A DNA stretch of 64,000 bases, taken from contig NZ_STGX01000011.1 of assembly GCF_004912155.1 (NCBI RefSeq), positions 128,419 through 192,418 of the forward strand, given 5' to 3'. This stretch comes from Glycomyces paridis. GTDB lineage: Bacteria; Actinomycetota; Actinomycetes; Mycobacteriales; Micromonosporaceae. Positions 42,523 to 52,454 of this stretch are shown piece after piece. Numbering within the stretch: position 1 is the first letter of the stretch; each line of letters opens with the position of its first letter. The notes beneath the pieces were generated by a model, which worked only from the letters and a program-made list of their open reading frames with translations, was not told the origin of the DNA and made no database searches. A program made the translations under genes and the position numbers.

Positions 42523-43344
42523 TCAGGCGATCCGGTCGGGGTGGGTGTAAAGGTTCGAGGCGCCGCCGCGGACGAATCCGGCGAGGGTGAGGCCCTGCTC
42601 GTCGGCGAGGTCGGCGGCGAGGGAGGACGGCGCGGAGACCGCGGCGAGGGCGGGGACGCCGGCCATCACGGCCTTCTGGACGAGTTCGAACGAGGCCCGT
42701 CCGGAGACGGCAAGGACGGTGCCGCGCAACGGGACCAGGCCTTCGCGCAGCGCCCAGCCCAGGACTTTGTCGACCGCGTTGTGGCGGCCCACGTCCTCCT
42801 TGGCGACGAGGAGTTCGCCCTCGGCGGTGAACAGGCCTGCGGCGTGGAGGCCGCCGGTCTTGTCGAAGACCTTCTGGGTCTCGCGGAGTCGTTCGGGGAG
42901 TGCGGTGAGGACGTCGGCGGCGATGGTCGTGGCGTCCTCGGCGAGGTTCCAGGCGGCCTTGGTGCGCACGTCGGCGAGGCTGTCCTTGCCGCAGACGCCG
43001 CAGGCCGAGGTGACGGTGAAGTTGCGCTTGGCCGCCTTCGTGGGCGGCTCGACCCCGGGGGCCAGGACGAGGTCGAGGAGGTTGTAGGTCTGCTCGCCCT
43101 GCTCGTCCACGCCCGCACAGTAGCGCATGTTCAGGAGGTCGCCGGGCTTGGTGATGACGCCTTCGGCGAGGAGGAACCCGGCGGCCAGGTCGAAGTCGTC
43201 GCCGGGCGTGCGCATCGTGACCTGGAGGGATTCGCCGCCGACGCGCAGTTCGAGCGGCTCCTCGACGGCGAGCGTGTCGACGCGCTCGGTGCGGTTCCCG
43301 GCGTTGAGGCGGGTGGTCTTGCGACGGACGGTGACACGGCCCAT
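42523..43344 (-). CDS. fdhD: Formate dehydrogenase accessory sulfurtransferase FdhD
   Basis: 273 aa from the ATG at 43344. The CxxC active-site loop is in TVTSACGVCGKDSL. Other landmarks: EEPLELRVGG, TPGDDFDLAAGFLLAEGVI, LHAAGLFTAEGELLVAKEDVGRHNAVDKVLG, VSGRASFELVQKAVMAG and C-terminal GFVRGGASNLYTHPDRI. FdhD moves sulfur from a cysteine desulfurase to the molybdenum cofactor of formate-dehydrogenase-like enzymes, matching the molybdoenzyme gene upstream. The 320-bp gap between them carries a minisatellite. Confidence 0.96.
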   Translation of the reverse strand: MGRVTVRRKTTRLNAGNRTERVDTLAVEEPLELRVGGESLQVTMRTPGDDFDLAAGFLLAEGVITKPGDLLNMRYCAGVDEQGEQTYNLLDLVLAPGVEPPTKAAKRNFTVTSACGVCGKDSLADVRTKAAWNLAEDATTIAADVLTALPERLRETQKVFDKTGGLHAAGLFTAEGELLVAKEDVGRHNAVDKVLGWALREGLVPLRGTVLAVSGRASFELVQKAVMAGVPALAAVSAPSSLAADLADEQGLTLAGFVRGGASNLYTHPDRIA

Positions 43345-43503
43345 GTCGTTCCTTAAGTGCTCTTCAGGCGGCTTCAGGCTGGCTTCAGTTTCACGGTGCT
43401 TCACTTGCCTGGATAGCTCGGAAGGAGGCGGAAGGCAAGGGATGCGGTCGCAGGTCACGGCCGCGGACGGCCGGTCGGTGGCGCTCAGGGCGCCGAGGCG
43501 GAG

Positions 43504-43685
43504 GCCGGGTCACGGTGCCGGATCACCACGCCAGGCCACGGTGTCGGGTCACTGCGGCGGGTCGCGGTGTCAGGTCGCGGTGTCAGGTCACGGTTCCGGG
43601 ACACGGTTCGAGGACACGGTGTCGGGTCACTGTGCCGGCTCTCTGGGCTGGCTCACTGTGCTGGCTCACTGTTCCGGTTGGCTGT
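43504..43685. repeat. 13-bp minisatellite, 14 contiguous degenerate copies
   Basis: Consensus GTCGGGTCACGGT. Units run without a break from 43504 to 43685, for example GTCAGGTCGCGGT, GTCAGGTCACGGT, TCCGGGACACGGT and GCTGGCTCACTGT (the last twice in a row). The final two units overlap the 3' end and stop codon of the molybdoenzyme gene (43666-43668). The remaining 43345-43503 stretch shows related but looser words. No gene is seen in 43345-43665. Confidence 0.9.
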
Positions 43686-45972
43686 CGGGTTCGAAGCGTA
43701 CGACGATCGATTTGGAAGTGGGGGTGTTGCTGGTCTCGGCCACCGAGTCGAGCGGGACGAGCACGTTGGTCTCGGGGTAGTACGCGGCGGCGCAGCCGCG
43801 GGCGGTCGGGTAGTGGACGATGCGGAAGTGGGGGGCGCGGCGGTCGCCGTCGGTCCATTCGCTGACGAGGTCGCGGTAGTCGCCGTCGGCCAGGCCGAGT
43901 TCTGCGGCGTCTTCGGGGTTGACGAGCACGATGCGTCGGCCGTGGTGGATGCCTCGGTAACGGTCGTTGAGCCCGTAGATGGTGGTGTTGAACTGGTCGT
44001 GGCTGCGCAGGGTCTGGAGGAGCAGTCGGCCCGGTCCGGCCTCGGGTGAGGTCACCGGGTTGACGGTGAATTTGGCCTTGCCCGTGGCCGTGGGGAAGCG
44101 GCGCTCGTCGCGGGGCGCGTGCGGCAGCGTGAAGCCGCCGGGCCTGCGGGCGCGGGCGTTGTAGTCGGCGAAGCCGGGTACGACGCGTTCGATGCGGTCG
44201 CGGATGCGGTCGTAGTCCGCGGCGAGGTCTTCCCAGGGCACGGTGTCGGCCTCGCCGAGCACGGCACGGGCGAGTCCGGCGACGATGGCGACTTCGGAGC
44301 GCATGTGCTCGCTCAGCGCGGGGACGCGTCCGTGCGAGGCGTGCACGATGCCCATCGAGTCCTCGACGGTCACGAACTGCTCGCCGCTCGCGGTCGCGTC
44401 GATGTCGGTGCGGCCCAGTGCGGGGAGGATCAGCGCGTGGGCGCCGGTGACGGCGTGCGAGCGGTTGAGCTTGGTCGAGACGTGCACGGTGAGGCGGCAG
44501 CGGCGCATGGCCTCCTCGGTGGCGCGGGAGTCGGGGGTGGCGGAGACGAAGTTGCCGCCCATGGCGAGGAAGACCTTGACGCGGCCGTCGCGCATGGCCC
44601 GGATGGTGTCGACGGTGTCGAGGCCGTGGTCGCGCGGGGGTGCGAAGTCGAATTCGGTGCCGAGGGCGTCGAGGAAGGAGTCGGGCATGCGTTCCCAGAT
44701 GCCCATGGTGCGGTCGCCTTGGACGTTGGAGTGGCCGCGGACGGGGCACACGCCGGCGCCGGGTCGGCCGATGTTGCCGCGCAGGAGCAGGAAGGAGACG
44801 ATCTCGCGGATGGTCGGCACGGCGTGGCGGTGCTGGGTCAGGCCCATCGCCCAGCACACGACGATGCGGTCGGCCGCGAGGACCATCGCGAGGAGGCGTT
44901 CGATCTCGTCGGCGCTGAGACCGGTGCGCTGGAGGGTGTCGGCGAGCGCGGCCGCGTCGTCGGCTTCGGCGTGGTGGGCTGCGAAGGCGTCGAAGCCGTG
45001 GGTGTGCGCGTCGATGAAGTCGCGGTCGAGGACGGCGGGGTCGGTGTCGGCGGCGCGCAGGAGCGCGCGGTTGAGGGCGCTGAAGAGGGCGAGGTCGCCG
45101 CCGACCTTGATCTGGAGGAACAGGTCGGTGAGCTCGGTGCCGCGTCCGGCGAGGCCGCGCGCGGTCTGGGGGTTCTTGAAGCGCTGCATGCCCGCTTCGG
45201 GGAGGGGGTTGACGGTGGCGATGCGGGCGCCTGCGCGTTTGGCCTTTTCGAGGGCGGTGAGCATCCGGGGGTGGTTGGTGCCGGGGTTCTGTCCGGCGAC
45301 GATGATCAGGTCGGCCTGGTAGAGGTCGTCGAGGGTGACGCTGCCCTTGCCGATGCCGATGGTCTCGGCCAGCGCCGAGCCCGAGGACTCGTGGCACATG
45401 TTGGAGCAGTCGGGCAGGTTGTTGGTGCCGAGCCTGCGGGCGAAGAGCTGGTAGAGGAACGCGGCCTCGTTGCCGGTGCGCCCTGAGGTGTAGAAGGCGA
45501 CGCCGTCGGGGTCGTCGAGGTCCGCGAGTTCGGCGGCGATGCGGGCGAAGGCCTCGTCCCAGGTGACGGGCGTGTAGTGGGTGGCGCCTTCGGCGAGGTA
45601 CATGGGTTCGGTGAGTCGGCCTTGCTGGCCGAGCCAGTAGCCGGACTTGTCGGCGAGGTCGGCGACCGGGTGGGAGGCGAAGAAGTCGCGATCGACGGTG
45701 AGGCGGGTGGCCTCTTCGGCGACGGCTTTGGCACCGTTCTCGCAGAATTCGGCGGGGTGGCGGTGGCCGGGTTCGGGCCAGGCGCAGCCGGGGCAGTCGT
45801 AGCCGTCGGTCTGGTTGATCGCCCGCAGGAGCGGGAGTCCGCGTTTGAGGCCCGCCCGGCCGCCGACGAAGCGGAGGGAGTTGACGACGGCGGGCAGTCC
45901 CACGGCGTGGCGTTTGGGGTGGCCGACGTCGGGCGCGTCCTGGGCGGGGTCGTGCTGCGGTGCCTTGCTCAT
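43666..45972 (-). CDS. FdhF/YdeP-family molybdopterin oxidoreductase
   Basis: 768 aa from the ATG at 45972; GTG 45978 is possible. The N-terminus has the family motif DCPGCAWPEPGHRHPAEFCENGAKAVAEEA. The active-site region reads DCSNMCHESSGSALAETIG. Cofactor-binding motifs include ADLIIVAGQNPGTNHPRML, HSNVQGDRTMGIWE, LAMGGNFVSATPD and QFNTTIYGLNDRYRG. Members are formate-dehydrogenase-like proteins linked to acid or anaerobic stress; the substrate is unproven. The downstream fdhD supports cofactor sulfuration. A -10-like TAGACT at 45984-45979 places the transcript start near the ATG, so it may be leaderless. Confidence 0.94.
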   Translation of the reverse strand: MSKAPQHDPAQDAPDVGHPKRHAVGLPAVVNSLRFVGGRAGLKRGLPLLRAINQTDGYDCPGCAWPEPGHRHPAEFCENGAKAVAEEATRLTVDRDFFASHPVADLADKSGYWLGQQGRLTEPMYLAEGATHYTPVTWDEAFARIAAELADLDDPDGVAFYTSGRTGNEAAFLYQLFARRLGTNNLPDCSNMCHESSGSALAETIGIGKGSVTLDDLYQADLIIVAGQNPGTNHPRMLTALEKAKRAGARIATVNPLPEAGMQRFKNPQTARGLAGRGTELTDLFLQIKVGGDLALFSALNRALLRAADTDPAVLDRDFIDAHTHGFDAFAAHHAEADDAAALADTLQRTGLSADEIERLLAMVLAADRIVVCWAMGLTQHRHAVPTIREIVSFLLLRGNIGRPGAGVCPVRGHSNVQGDRTMGIWERMPDSFLDALGTEFDFAPPRDHGLDTVDTIRAMRDGRVKVFLAMGGNFVSATPDSRATEEAMRRCRLTVHVSTKLNRSHAVTGAHALILPALGRTDIDATASGEQFVTVEDSMGIVHASHGRVPALSEHMRSEVAIVAGLARAVLGEADTVPWEDLAADYDRIRDRIERVVPGFADYNARARRPGGFTLPHAPRDERRFPTATGKAKFTVNPVTSPEAGPGRLLLQTLRSHDQFNTTIYGLNDRYRGIHHGRRIVLVNPEDAAELGLADGDYRDLVSEWTDGDRRAPHFRIVHYPTARGCAAAYYPETNVLVPLDSVAETSNTPTSKSIVVRFEPDSQPEQ

Positions 45973-46289
45973 CGGCACAGTCTAGGCCGGTGGGCGGGTG
46001 CGCGGCGGGGACCGGAGCGGGCCGCGTCGGGCACGCGGTCGGTGCGACGGCCGGGCGGTCGCGGGTGCGCGTGAATCCTTTGAGGAGGGGCTCGAGTGCG
46101 GACGGGGAACGGGTGCCGATTCACGACGAATCACCACGAGGTCGGTCTGAAATCCCAGTTCACCGGGTATCGGGGCGAATCAGCGCGGACCGTTCGGGGC
46201 CGGCCGTCCGGGTAGGCTGAGCGGTGCGGACCGGCGCGAACCCTCTGACCCGGTTCTGTTCCTTTACTCCTCAATGGAAGGTGGCGGAG
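45973..46289. other. Divergent promoter region, no gene
   Basis: Contains the leaderless -10 (TAGACT, 45984-45979) of the molybdoenzyme on the minus strand and a plus-strand TAGGCT (46213-46218) for the CBM2-like gene. GAATCCTTTGAGGAGGGG near 46074 looks like an isolated ribosome site but leads to no ORF of note. Confidence 0.45.
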
Positions 46290-46940
46290 ATGGGTCGGCA
46301 CCACGCTTCGGCGGGGAGCGGTCGTCTGCACGGCCGCCTGCTCCAGATCCTCGGGGCGGTGTCGGCCGTGGTGGCGCTCTTGGCACTATGGCAGTTCGGC
46401 GTCTTCGGCGGCGACGGCGACCGCGACCCTGTGAGCACGGTCGAGGGCCCCGAGACGGCCTGGTTCTCGGCCGAGGAGGAGCACTCGAAGGCGGCCGGTC
46501 CCGCGCCTTCGGCCGTCTCCGCGCCGGTGTCGCCGACCGAGTCGACCCAGGAGCCGACCTCTGCCGCCCCTTCCGAGTCCACGTCGTCCCCGGACGCCCC
46601 GGCCAGCTCGACCAACGCCGAAGTGGAGCTGGCGGAGGTGGCCTGCGAGGCGACGCTGACGCTCAAGAACGAGTGGAGCAGCGGCGTCGAGGTGTCGGTG
46701 GAGGTCGTCAACACCGGTTCGGTCGAGTTCGAGTCCTGGGCGATCGACCTGGACATCGACGATCTGGACATCGGCGACGACCGGGCCTGGAACATGGAGG
46801 ACCTCCGCCACGGCTGGTACGGCAGCACGGGCTCGAACGGACGGCTCGACCCCGGCGAGAACGCGATCGCGGGCTTCGTCGGCGAAACCGACCGCGGCTT
46901 CGACCTGCCCTCCTCCGCGACCTGCGTGGCCGAGGTCTGA
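46290..46940 (+). CDS. Membrane-anchored protein with divergent CBM2-like domain
   Basis: 216 aa from the ATG at 46290 (GGAAGG eight bases upstream). One membrane span at about 16-38 (LLQILGAVSAVVALLALWQFGVF) with a short basic cytoplasmic head. A 70-residue Ser/Thr/Pro/Glu linker then leads to a CBM2-like beta-sandwich (about 120-216), closed by Cys residues. It keeps NEWSSGVEVSVEVVNTGS, AWNMED, GSNGRLDPGENAIAGFVGE and PSSATC, but is unusually Asp/Glu-rich. No catalytic domain. It may tether cells to cellulose-like polymers. The gene ends in a 14-bp repeat shared with the next start. Confidence 0.78.
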   Translation: MGRHHASAGSGRLHGRLLQILGAVSAVVALLALWQFGVFGGDGDRDPVSTVEGPETAWFSAEEEHSKAAGPAPSAVSAPVSPTESTQEPTSAAPSESTSSPDAPASSTNAEVELAEVACEATLTLKNEWSSGVEVSVEVVNTGSVEFESWAIDLDIDDLDIGDDRAWNMEDLRHGWYGSTGSNGRLDPGENAIAGFVGETDRGFDLPSSATCVAEV

Positions 46941-46987
46941 TGTGCGATGTCTGATGGGCGAGGTTTGAAGGGCGAGCTCTGATGGGC
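46932..46987 (+). repeat. 14-bp tandem repeat, four copies, spanning stop and start codons
   Basis: GAGGTCTGATGTGC, GATGTCTGATGGGC, GAGGTTTGAAGGGC and GAGCTCTGATGGGC run head to tail. The first supplies the TGA stop of the CBM2-like gene (46938-46940). The last supplies the ATG of the next gene (46982). Three of the units contain overlapping stop/start TGATG. Confidence 0.85.
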
Positions 46988-47290
46988 GAACCGCTGGTAT
47001 GGGTCCTCCGCGACGGCGGCCGCGCGATCGGCCGCGTCACGATCGACGGCAACGACTTCCCTTGGCTGCACGGCGTTTTCGAGCCGCTGGAGGGGTTCGA
47101 GGCGGTTCGGCCGCTGTTCGAGCGGAGCCTGCGCCTGCTCGAAGAGGAGCGTTACGAGGAGTGGGAGTCGGCCTACGGTCTGATCGACGGTCGGTTGACC
47201 TTCGACTCGCCCGACGGCCCGGTGGCTGAGTTCCTCCTGCACATCGAAAACGACCGGGCCTGGTTCCGCTGGAGCGACACCGCCGACTAG
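46982..47290 (+). CDS. Small conserved hypothetical protein
   Basis: 102 aa from the ATG at 46982, inside the last 14-bp repeat unit; GGGCGAGCTC provides only a weak ribosome site. Compact alpha/beta: WVLRDGGRAIGRVTIDGNDFPWLHGVFEPLEGFEAVRPLF, helix RSLRLLEEERYEEWESAYGLID, then strands LTFDSPDGPVAEFLLHIENDRAWFRW. Cytoplasmic. Family not recognised, though similar small proteins occur alone in Streptomyces-type genomes. It may be translated by reinitiation after the upstream gene. Confidence 0.65.
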   Translation: MGEPLVWVLRDGGRAIGRVTIDGNDFPWLHGVFEPLEGFEAVRPLFERSLRLLEEERYEEWESAYGLIDGRLTFDSPDGPVAEFLLHIENDRAWFRWSDTAD

Positions 47291-47538
47291 CGCCCGGGCC
47301 CGTGCGTCGAGGCGCCTCCCGGTCGTGGGCGCATTCGTCGGCGTGGACGGCCGCATCCGGGGCCGGGCGATCGACTCGATCCAACTTTCGAACGCGTCGT
47401 ACAGCGGCACCCGGCGCCTCGGACCGCCGCGGGTCCGGGCGGACCGCACCGGTCGCGACGGCCCTCGCCCCGGCGACGATCGTCTGGCGCCCTTCGCAGT
47501 CGGGCAGAGCCGAACGCTCACCGTGCGGAAGTTCGGTT

Positions 47539-47563
47539 GAGGGACCCGCGGCGCGGGTCCCTC
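47539..47563 (-). terminator. Hairpin terminator after the GH3 gene
   Basis: 11-bp perfect stem (47539-47549 with 47553-47563) and loop GGC, 8 nt past the minus-strand stop. The rest of 47291-47538 shows no gene. Confidence 0.8.
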
Positions 47564-47570
47564 CCCACTG

Positions 47571-49466
<1,896 letters not shown>

Positions 49467-49550
49467 GGGGTTCGCTCCTTGAGGGGTGATCGGACGAGTA
49501 CGTCCCCAACCACGCTTCACAGTAACGGACAGGTGTCCCCGAGTCCACGG

Positions 49551-49565
49551 TGGGAGCGCTCTTCC
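49551..49565. promoter_or_regulatory. CebR/CelR-like box between the GH3 and GH74 genes
   Basis: TGGGAGCGCTCTTCC agrees with the first ten positions of TGGGAGCGCTCCCA and has partial agreement beyond. It is 85 bp from the GH3 start and 178 bp from the GH74 start, suited to control of both divergent genes. Confidence 0.65.
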
Positions 49566-49742
49566 CCAACTGCCCGACACCCAACGGCGGCAAGCGGTCA
49601 CGGAGCGGCACCGATCGCGCACGATTTACGGAGCGGGCGCTCGCAGGTTGTCTCGGCGATCGCCACCTGTTATGTTGGGTCTCCAAACTAACCCTTCGGT
49701 GTCCCTCCCCTGTTCGGGCCGCCACTCCCTCTAGGAGCACAC

Positions 49743-52124
49743 GTGCGACGACGCACATTCGCAGCTTCACTCGGCGCCGCCGCGGCCCTCGCCGCCGCCG
49801 TCCCCTCCACCGCCCACGCCAAGTCCCGCGGCCGCTGCGAGGACGCCTACACCTGGCGCAACGCCGTGGTCAACGGCGGCGGCTACGTCCCCGGCATCGT
49901 GTTCAACGAGACCGAGGCCGACCTCATCTACGCCCGCACCGACATCGGCGGCCTCTACCGTTGGCAGGAGGCGACCCAGACCTGGAAGCCCCTCCTCGAC
50001 TGGGTGGGCTGGGAGAACTGGGGCTACAGCGGCGTCGTCTCCGTCGCCACCGACCCCGTCGAGCCCAACCGGGTGTACGCCGCCGTCGGCACCTACACCA
50101 ACGACTGGGACCCCGGCAGCGGCGCCGTCGTCCACTCCGACGACTACGGGAAGACCTGGGGCGTGGCCGAACTGCCGTTCAAGCAGGGCGGCAACATGCC
50201 CGGCCGCGGCATGGGCGAGCGCCTCGCCGTCGACCCCGCCGACAACGCCGTGGTCTACCTCGGCGCCCCGAACGGCAACGGCCTGTGGCGCTCACGCGAC
50301 CACGGCCGCACCTGGGCCCGCGTCGAGGAGTTCCCCGTGACCGGGACCTTCGTCCAGGACCCCTCCAGCGACTACTCCGACGACGAACAGGGCGTCATCT
50401 GGATCGACTTCGACCTGGTGGGCGGCAGGATCTTCGTCGGCGTCGCCGACCCCGACGACCCCCTCTACGTCTCCGAGGACCGCGGCGCGACCTGGCAGCC
50501 CGTCCCCGGCGCGACCGCGGCGCTCGGCTCGGCCGACGGCAACCGCACCATCCCGAAGCAGGCCGCGTTCGACCACGAGAACGGCCACCTGTTCGTCGTC
50601 ACCGGCTGGGACCCGGGCCCCTACAACGGCGGCCCCGCCACCGGCCGCGGCGGCTCCATCCAGCGCCTGTCGCTGGCGACCGGCGAGTGGACCGACGTGA
50701 CCCCGTCCTACAACCCGATCGGCACGATCCCCGGCTTCGGCGGCCTCACCGTCGACCGCCGCAGCCCCGGCACCCTCATGGCCGCGACGCAGAACAACTG
50801 GTGGCCCGACGAGATCGTCTACCGCTCGACCGACTCGGGCGCGACCTGGCAGACCAGCTGGGACTACGTGTGGGACGCGAACTGGTCCTGGCCGCCCGAG
50901 CGCACCGACCGGTTCACCATGGACAACACGGGCAGCCCGTGGCTGACCTTCGGGAACGCCGACGACGGCCCGGCCTACGCGGTCAAGCACGGCTGGATGA
51001 TCGACGCGCTCGCGATCGACCCGCACGACTCCGACCGGATCATGTGGGGCACCGGCGCCACCATCTGGGGCACCGAGCGGCTGACCGAGTGGGACGCGCA
51101 GGGCGCCCTCGTGGGTTGGGACGACGCGGCCGGGCGCCAGGTGGCGCTGCCGATCGAGCCGTTCACCGTCGCGGTGCGCGTCGAAGGCCTGGAGGAGACG
51201 GCGGTGCAGGACATCGCCGCCCTGGGCGGCACCGTGGTGACCGCGATGGGCGACCTCGGCGGGTTCGTGCACACCGATCTCGACGAGGCGAGCATGATGA
51301 TCCGCCGTCCGAACTGGACTTCGGGTCGCAGTGTGGACTTCGCGGGCCTGAACCGGGACGTGATCGTCGGGTCCGGCGACGTCGAGGGCGAGACCGACGG
51401 GCACGTGGGCGTCTCGACCGACGGCGGCGCGACCTGGCTGACCACCACGCGCCTGACCGGGATCGCCGGGGGCGCGAACGGCGGCACGGTCGCGGTGAGC
51501 GCCGACGGCGCCGTCATCGTCTGGACGCCCGGCGACGGGGCGACCGCGCCGGTGTTCAGCACCGACCTGGGCCAGACCTGGTCGACCGTGTCGGGCCTGC
51601 CCGCCGGGGCGCTCGTGCGCGCCGACCGGGCCGCCGCGAAGCGGTTGTACGCCTACGCGGCCGGCGCGTTCTACGCCAGTTCGGACGGCGGCCGCACCTT
51701 CAAGTCGACCGGCGCTTCAGGCCTGCCCGCGACCGGCCCCGTCGACTTCCGGGCGGTGCCCGAGAAGCGCGGCAACCTGTGGCTGGTCGGCGGCGAAGCC
51801 GATGCGCTGTACGGGATGTGGCGCAGCACCGACGGCGGCGCCCGCTGGAAGCGCGTGCGCGACTTCGAGGAGGCCGACGCGATCGGCTTCGGCAAGGGCC
51901 ACGGCCGCCACGGTCACTCGGCGATCTACACCTCGGCGAAGGCCCGCGGCGTGCGCGGCATCTGGCGTTCGACCGACGAGGGCCAGTCCTGGGACCGGAT
52001 CAACGACGACGCCCACCAGTGGGCCTGGACCGGCAAGGCCGTCGCGGGCGACCCCGAGGTCTACGGCCGCGTCTACATCGCGACCAACGGCCGCGGCCTC
52101 ATCTACGGCGACATCGCCGACTGA
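49743..52124 (+). CDS. Secreted GH74 xyloglucanase
   Basis: 793 aa; ATG-equivalent GTG at 49743 after TAGGAG. Signal peptide 1-26 with a Tat-like RRRTF start (MRRRTFAASLGAAAALAAA, ending AHA|KS). GH74 has two seven-bladed propellers built from Asp-box-like repeats: GGLYRWQEATQTW, VVHSDDYGKTW, LWRSRDHGRTW, YVSEDRGATW, VYRSTDSGATW, GVSTDGGATW, YASSDGGRTFKS and MWRSTDGGARWK. The catalytic pair should be Asp67 (YARTDIGG) and the Asp in WMIDALAIDP near residue 420. It cleaves the xyloglucan backbone. No CBM is attached, unlike many homologues. Confidence 0.94.
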   Translation: MRRRTFAASLGAAAALAAAVPSTAHAKSRGRCEDAYTWRNAVVNGGGYVPGIVFNETEADLIYARTDIGGLYRWQEATQTWKPLLDWVGWENWGYSGVVSVATDPVEPNRVYAAVGTYTNDWDPGSGAVVHSDDYGKTWGVAELPFKQGGNMPGRGMGERLAVDPADNAVVYLGAPNGNGLWRSRDHGRTWARVEEFPVTGTFVQDPSSDYSDDEQGVIWIDFDLVGGRIFVGVADPDDPLYVSEDRGATWQPVPGATAALGSADGNRTIPKQAAFDHENGHLFVVTGWDPGPYNGGPATGRGGSIQRLSLATGEWTDVTPSYNPIGTIPGFGGLTVDRRSPGTLMAATQNNWWPDEIVYRSTDSGATWQTSWDYVWDANWSWPPERTDRFTMDNTGSPWLTFGNADDGPAYAVKHGWMIDALAIDPHDSDRIMWGTGATIWGTERLTEWDAQGALVGWDDAAGRQVALPIEPFTVAVRVEGLEETAVQDIAALGGTVVTAMGDLGGFVHTDLDEASMMIRRPNWTSGRSVDFAGLNRDVIVGSGDVEGETDGHVGVSTDGGATWLTTTRLTGIAGGANGGTVAVSADGAVIVWTPGDGATAPVFSTDLGQTWSTVSGLPAGALVRADRAAAKRLYAYAAGAFYASSDGGRTFKSTGASGLPATGPVDFRAVPEKRGNLWLVGGEADALYGMWRSTDGGARWKRVRDFEEADAIGFGKGHGRHGHSAIYTSAKARGVRGIWRSTDEGQSWDRINDDAHQWAWTGKAVAGDPEVYGRVYIATNGRGLIYGDIAD

Positions 52125-52160
52125 ACCACCCGCACCCCTCCCAGGACGCTCAGGGAGAGA

Positions 52161-52177
52161 GCGACCGCGCCGGTCGC
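52161..52177 (+). terminator. Short hairpin, possible terminator after GH74
   Basis: GCGACCG-CGC-CGGTCGC, 37 nt after the stop codon. The stem is short, so confidence is limited. Confidence 0.45.
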
Positions 52178-52270
52178 GAGGCCACCGTTCGGCCCCGCGA
52201 CCGGCGCGAACCCCATTCGCGTTCCCACCGGCCGTTCCCGACCCGCCCCGAATCCGCTGTCACACCCCCG

Positions 52271-52424
52271 AGGCAGGGTTAAGACCGGGGGCCCACCGAT
52301 GTCCGTTTTGCCGGTACCCTCCGTTCACGTTCGCACCGGCAATTTCCTGTCGTACCCACCGGTCAGGGTTGCAACCGGGGGCCCATCGATGTCCGATTTG
52401 CCTAGACTCTCCGTTCACCTTCAA
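52271..52424. repeat. Two 64-bp direct repeats, 90 bp apart
   Basis: 52271-52334 and 52361-52424 align without gaps at about 78 %. The conserved core is CCGGGGGCCCA, CGATGTCCG, TTTGCC and CTCCGTTCAC. The second copy contains TAGACT and the first GGTACC at the same place. They fill the space between the convergent GH74 and methyltransferase genes; no gene is seen in 52125-52454. Confidence 0.75.
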
Positions 52425-52454
52425 ACCCCGCCGCGCGTGTCGCCGCCGCTCCGA

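Noticed and set aside
43504..43685. CRISPR array
   Set aside because: Units are 13 bp, contiguous and degenerate, with no spacers and no cas genes nearby.
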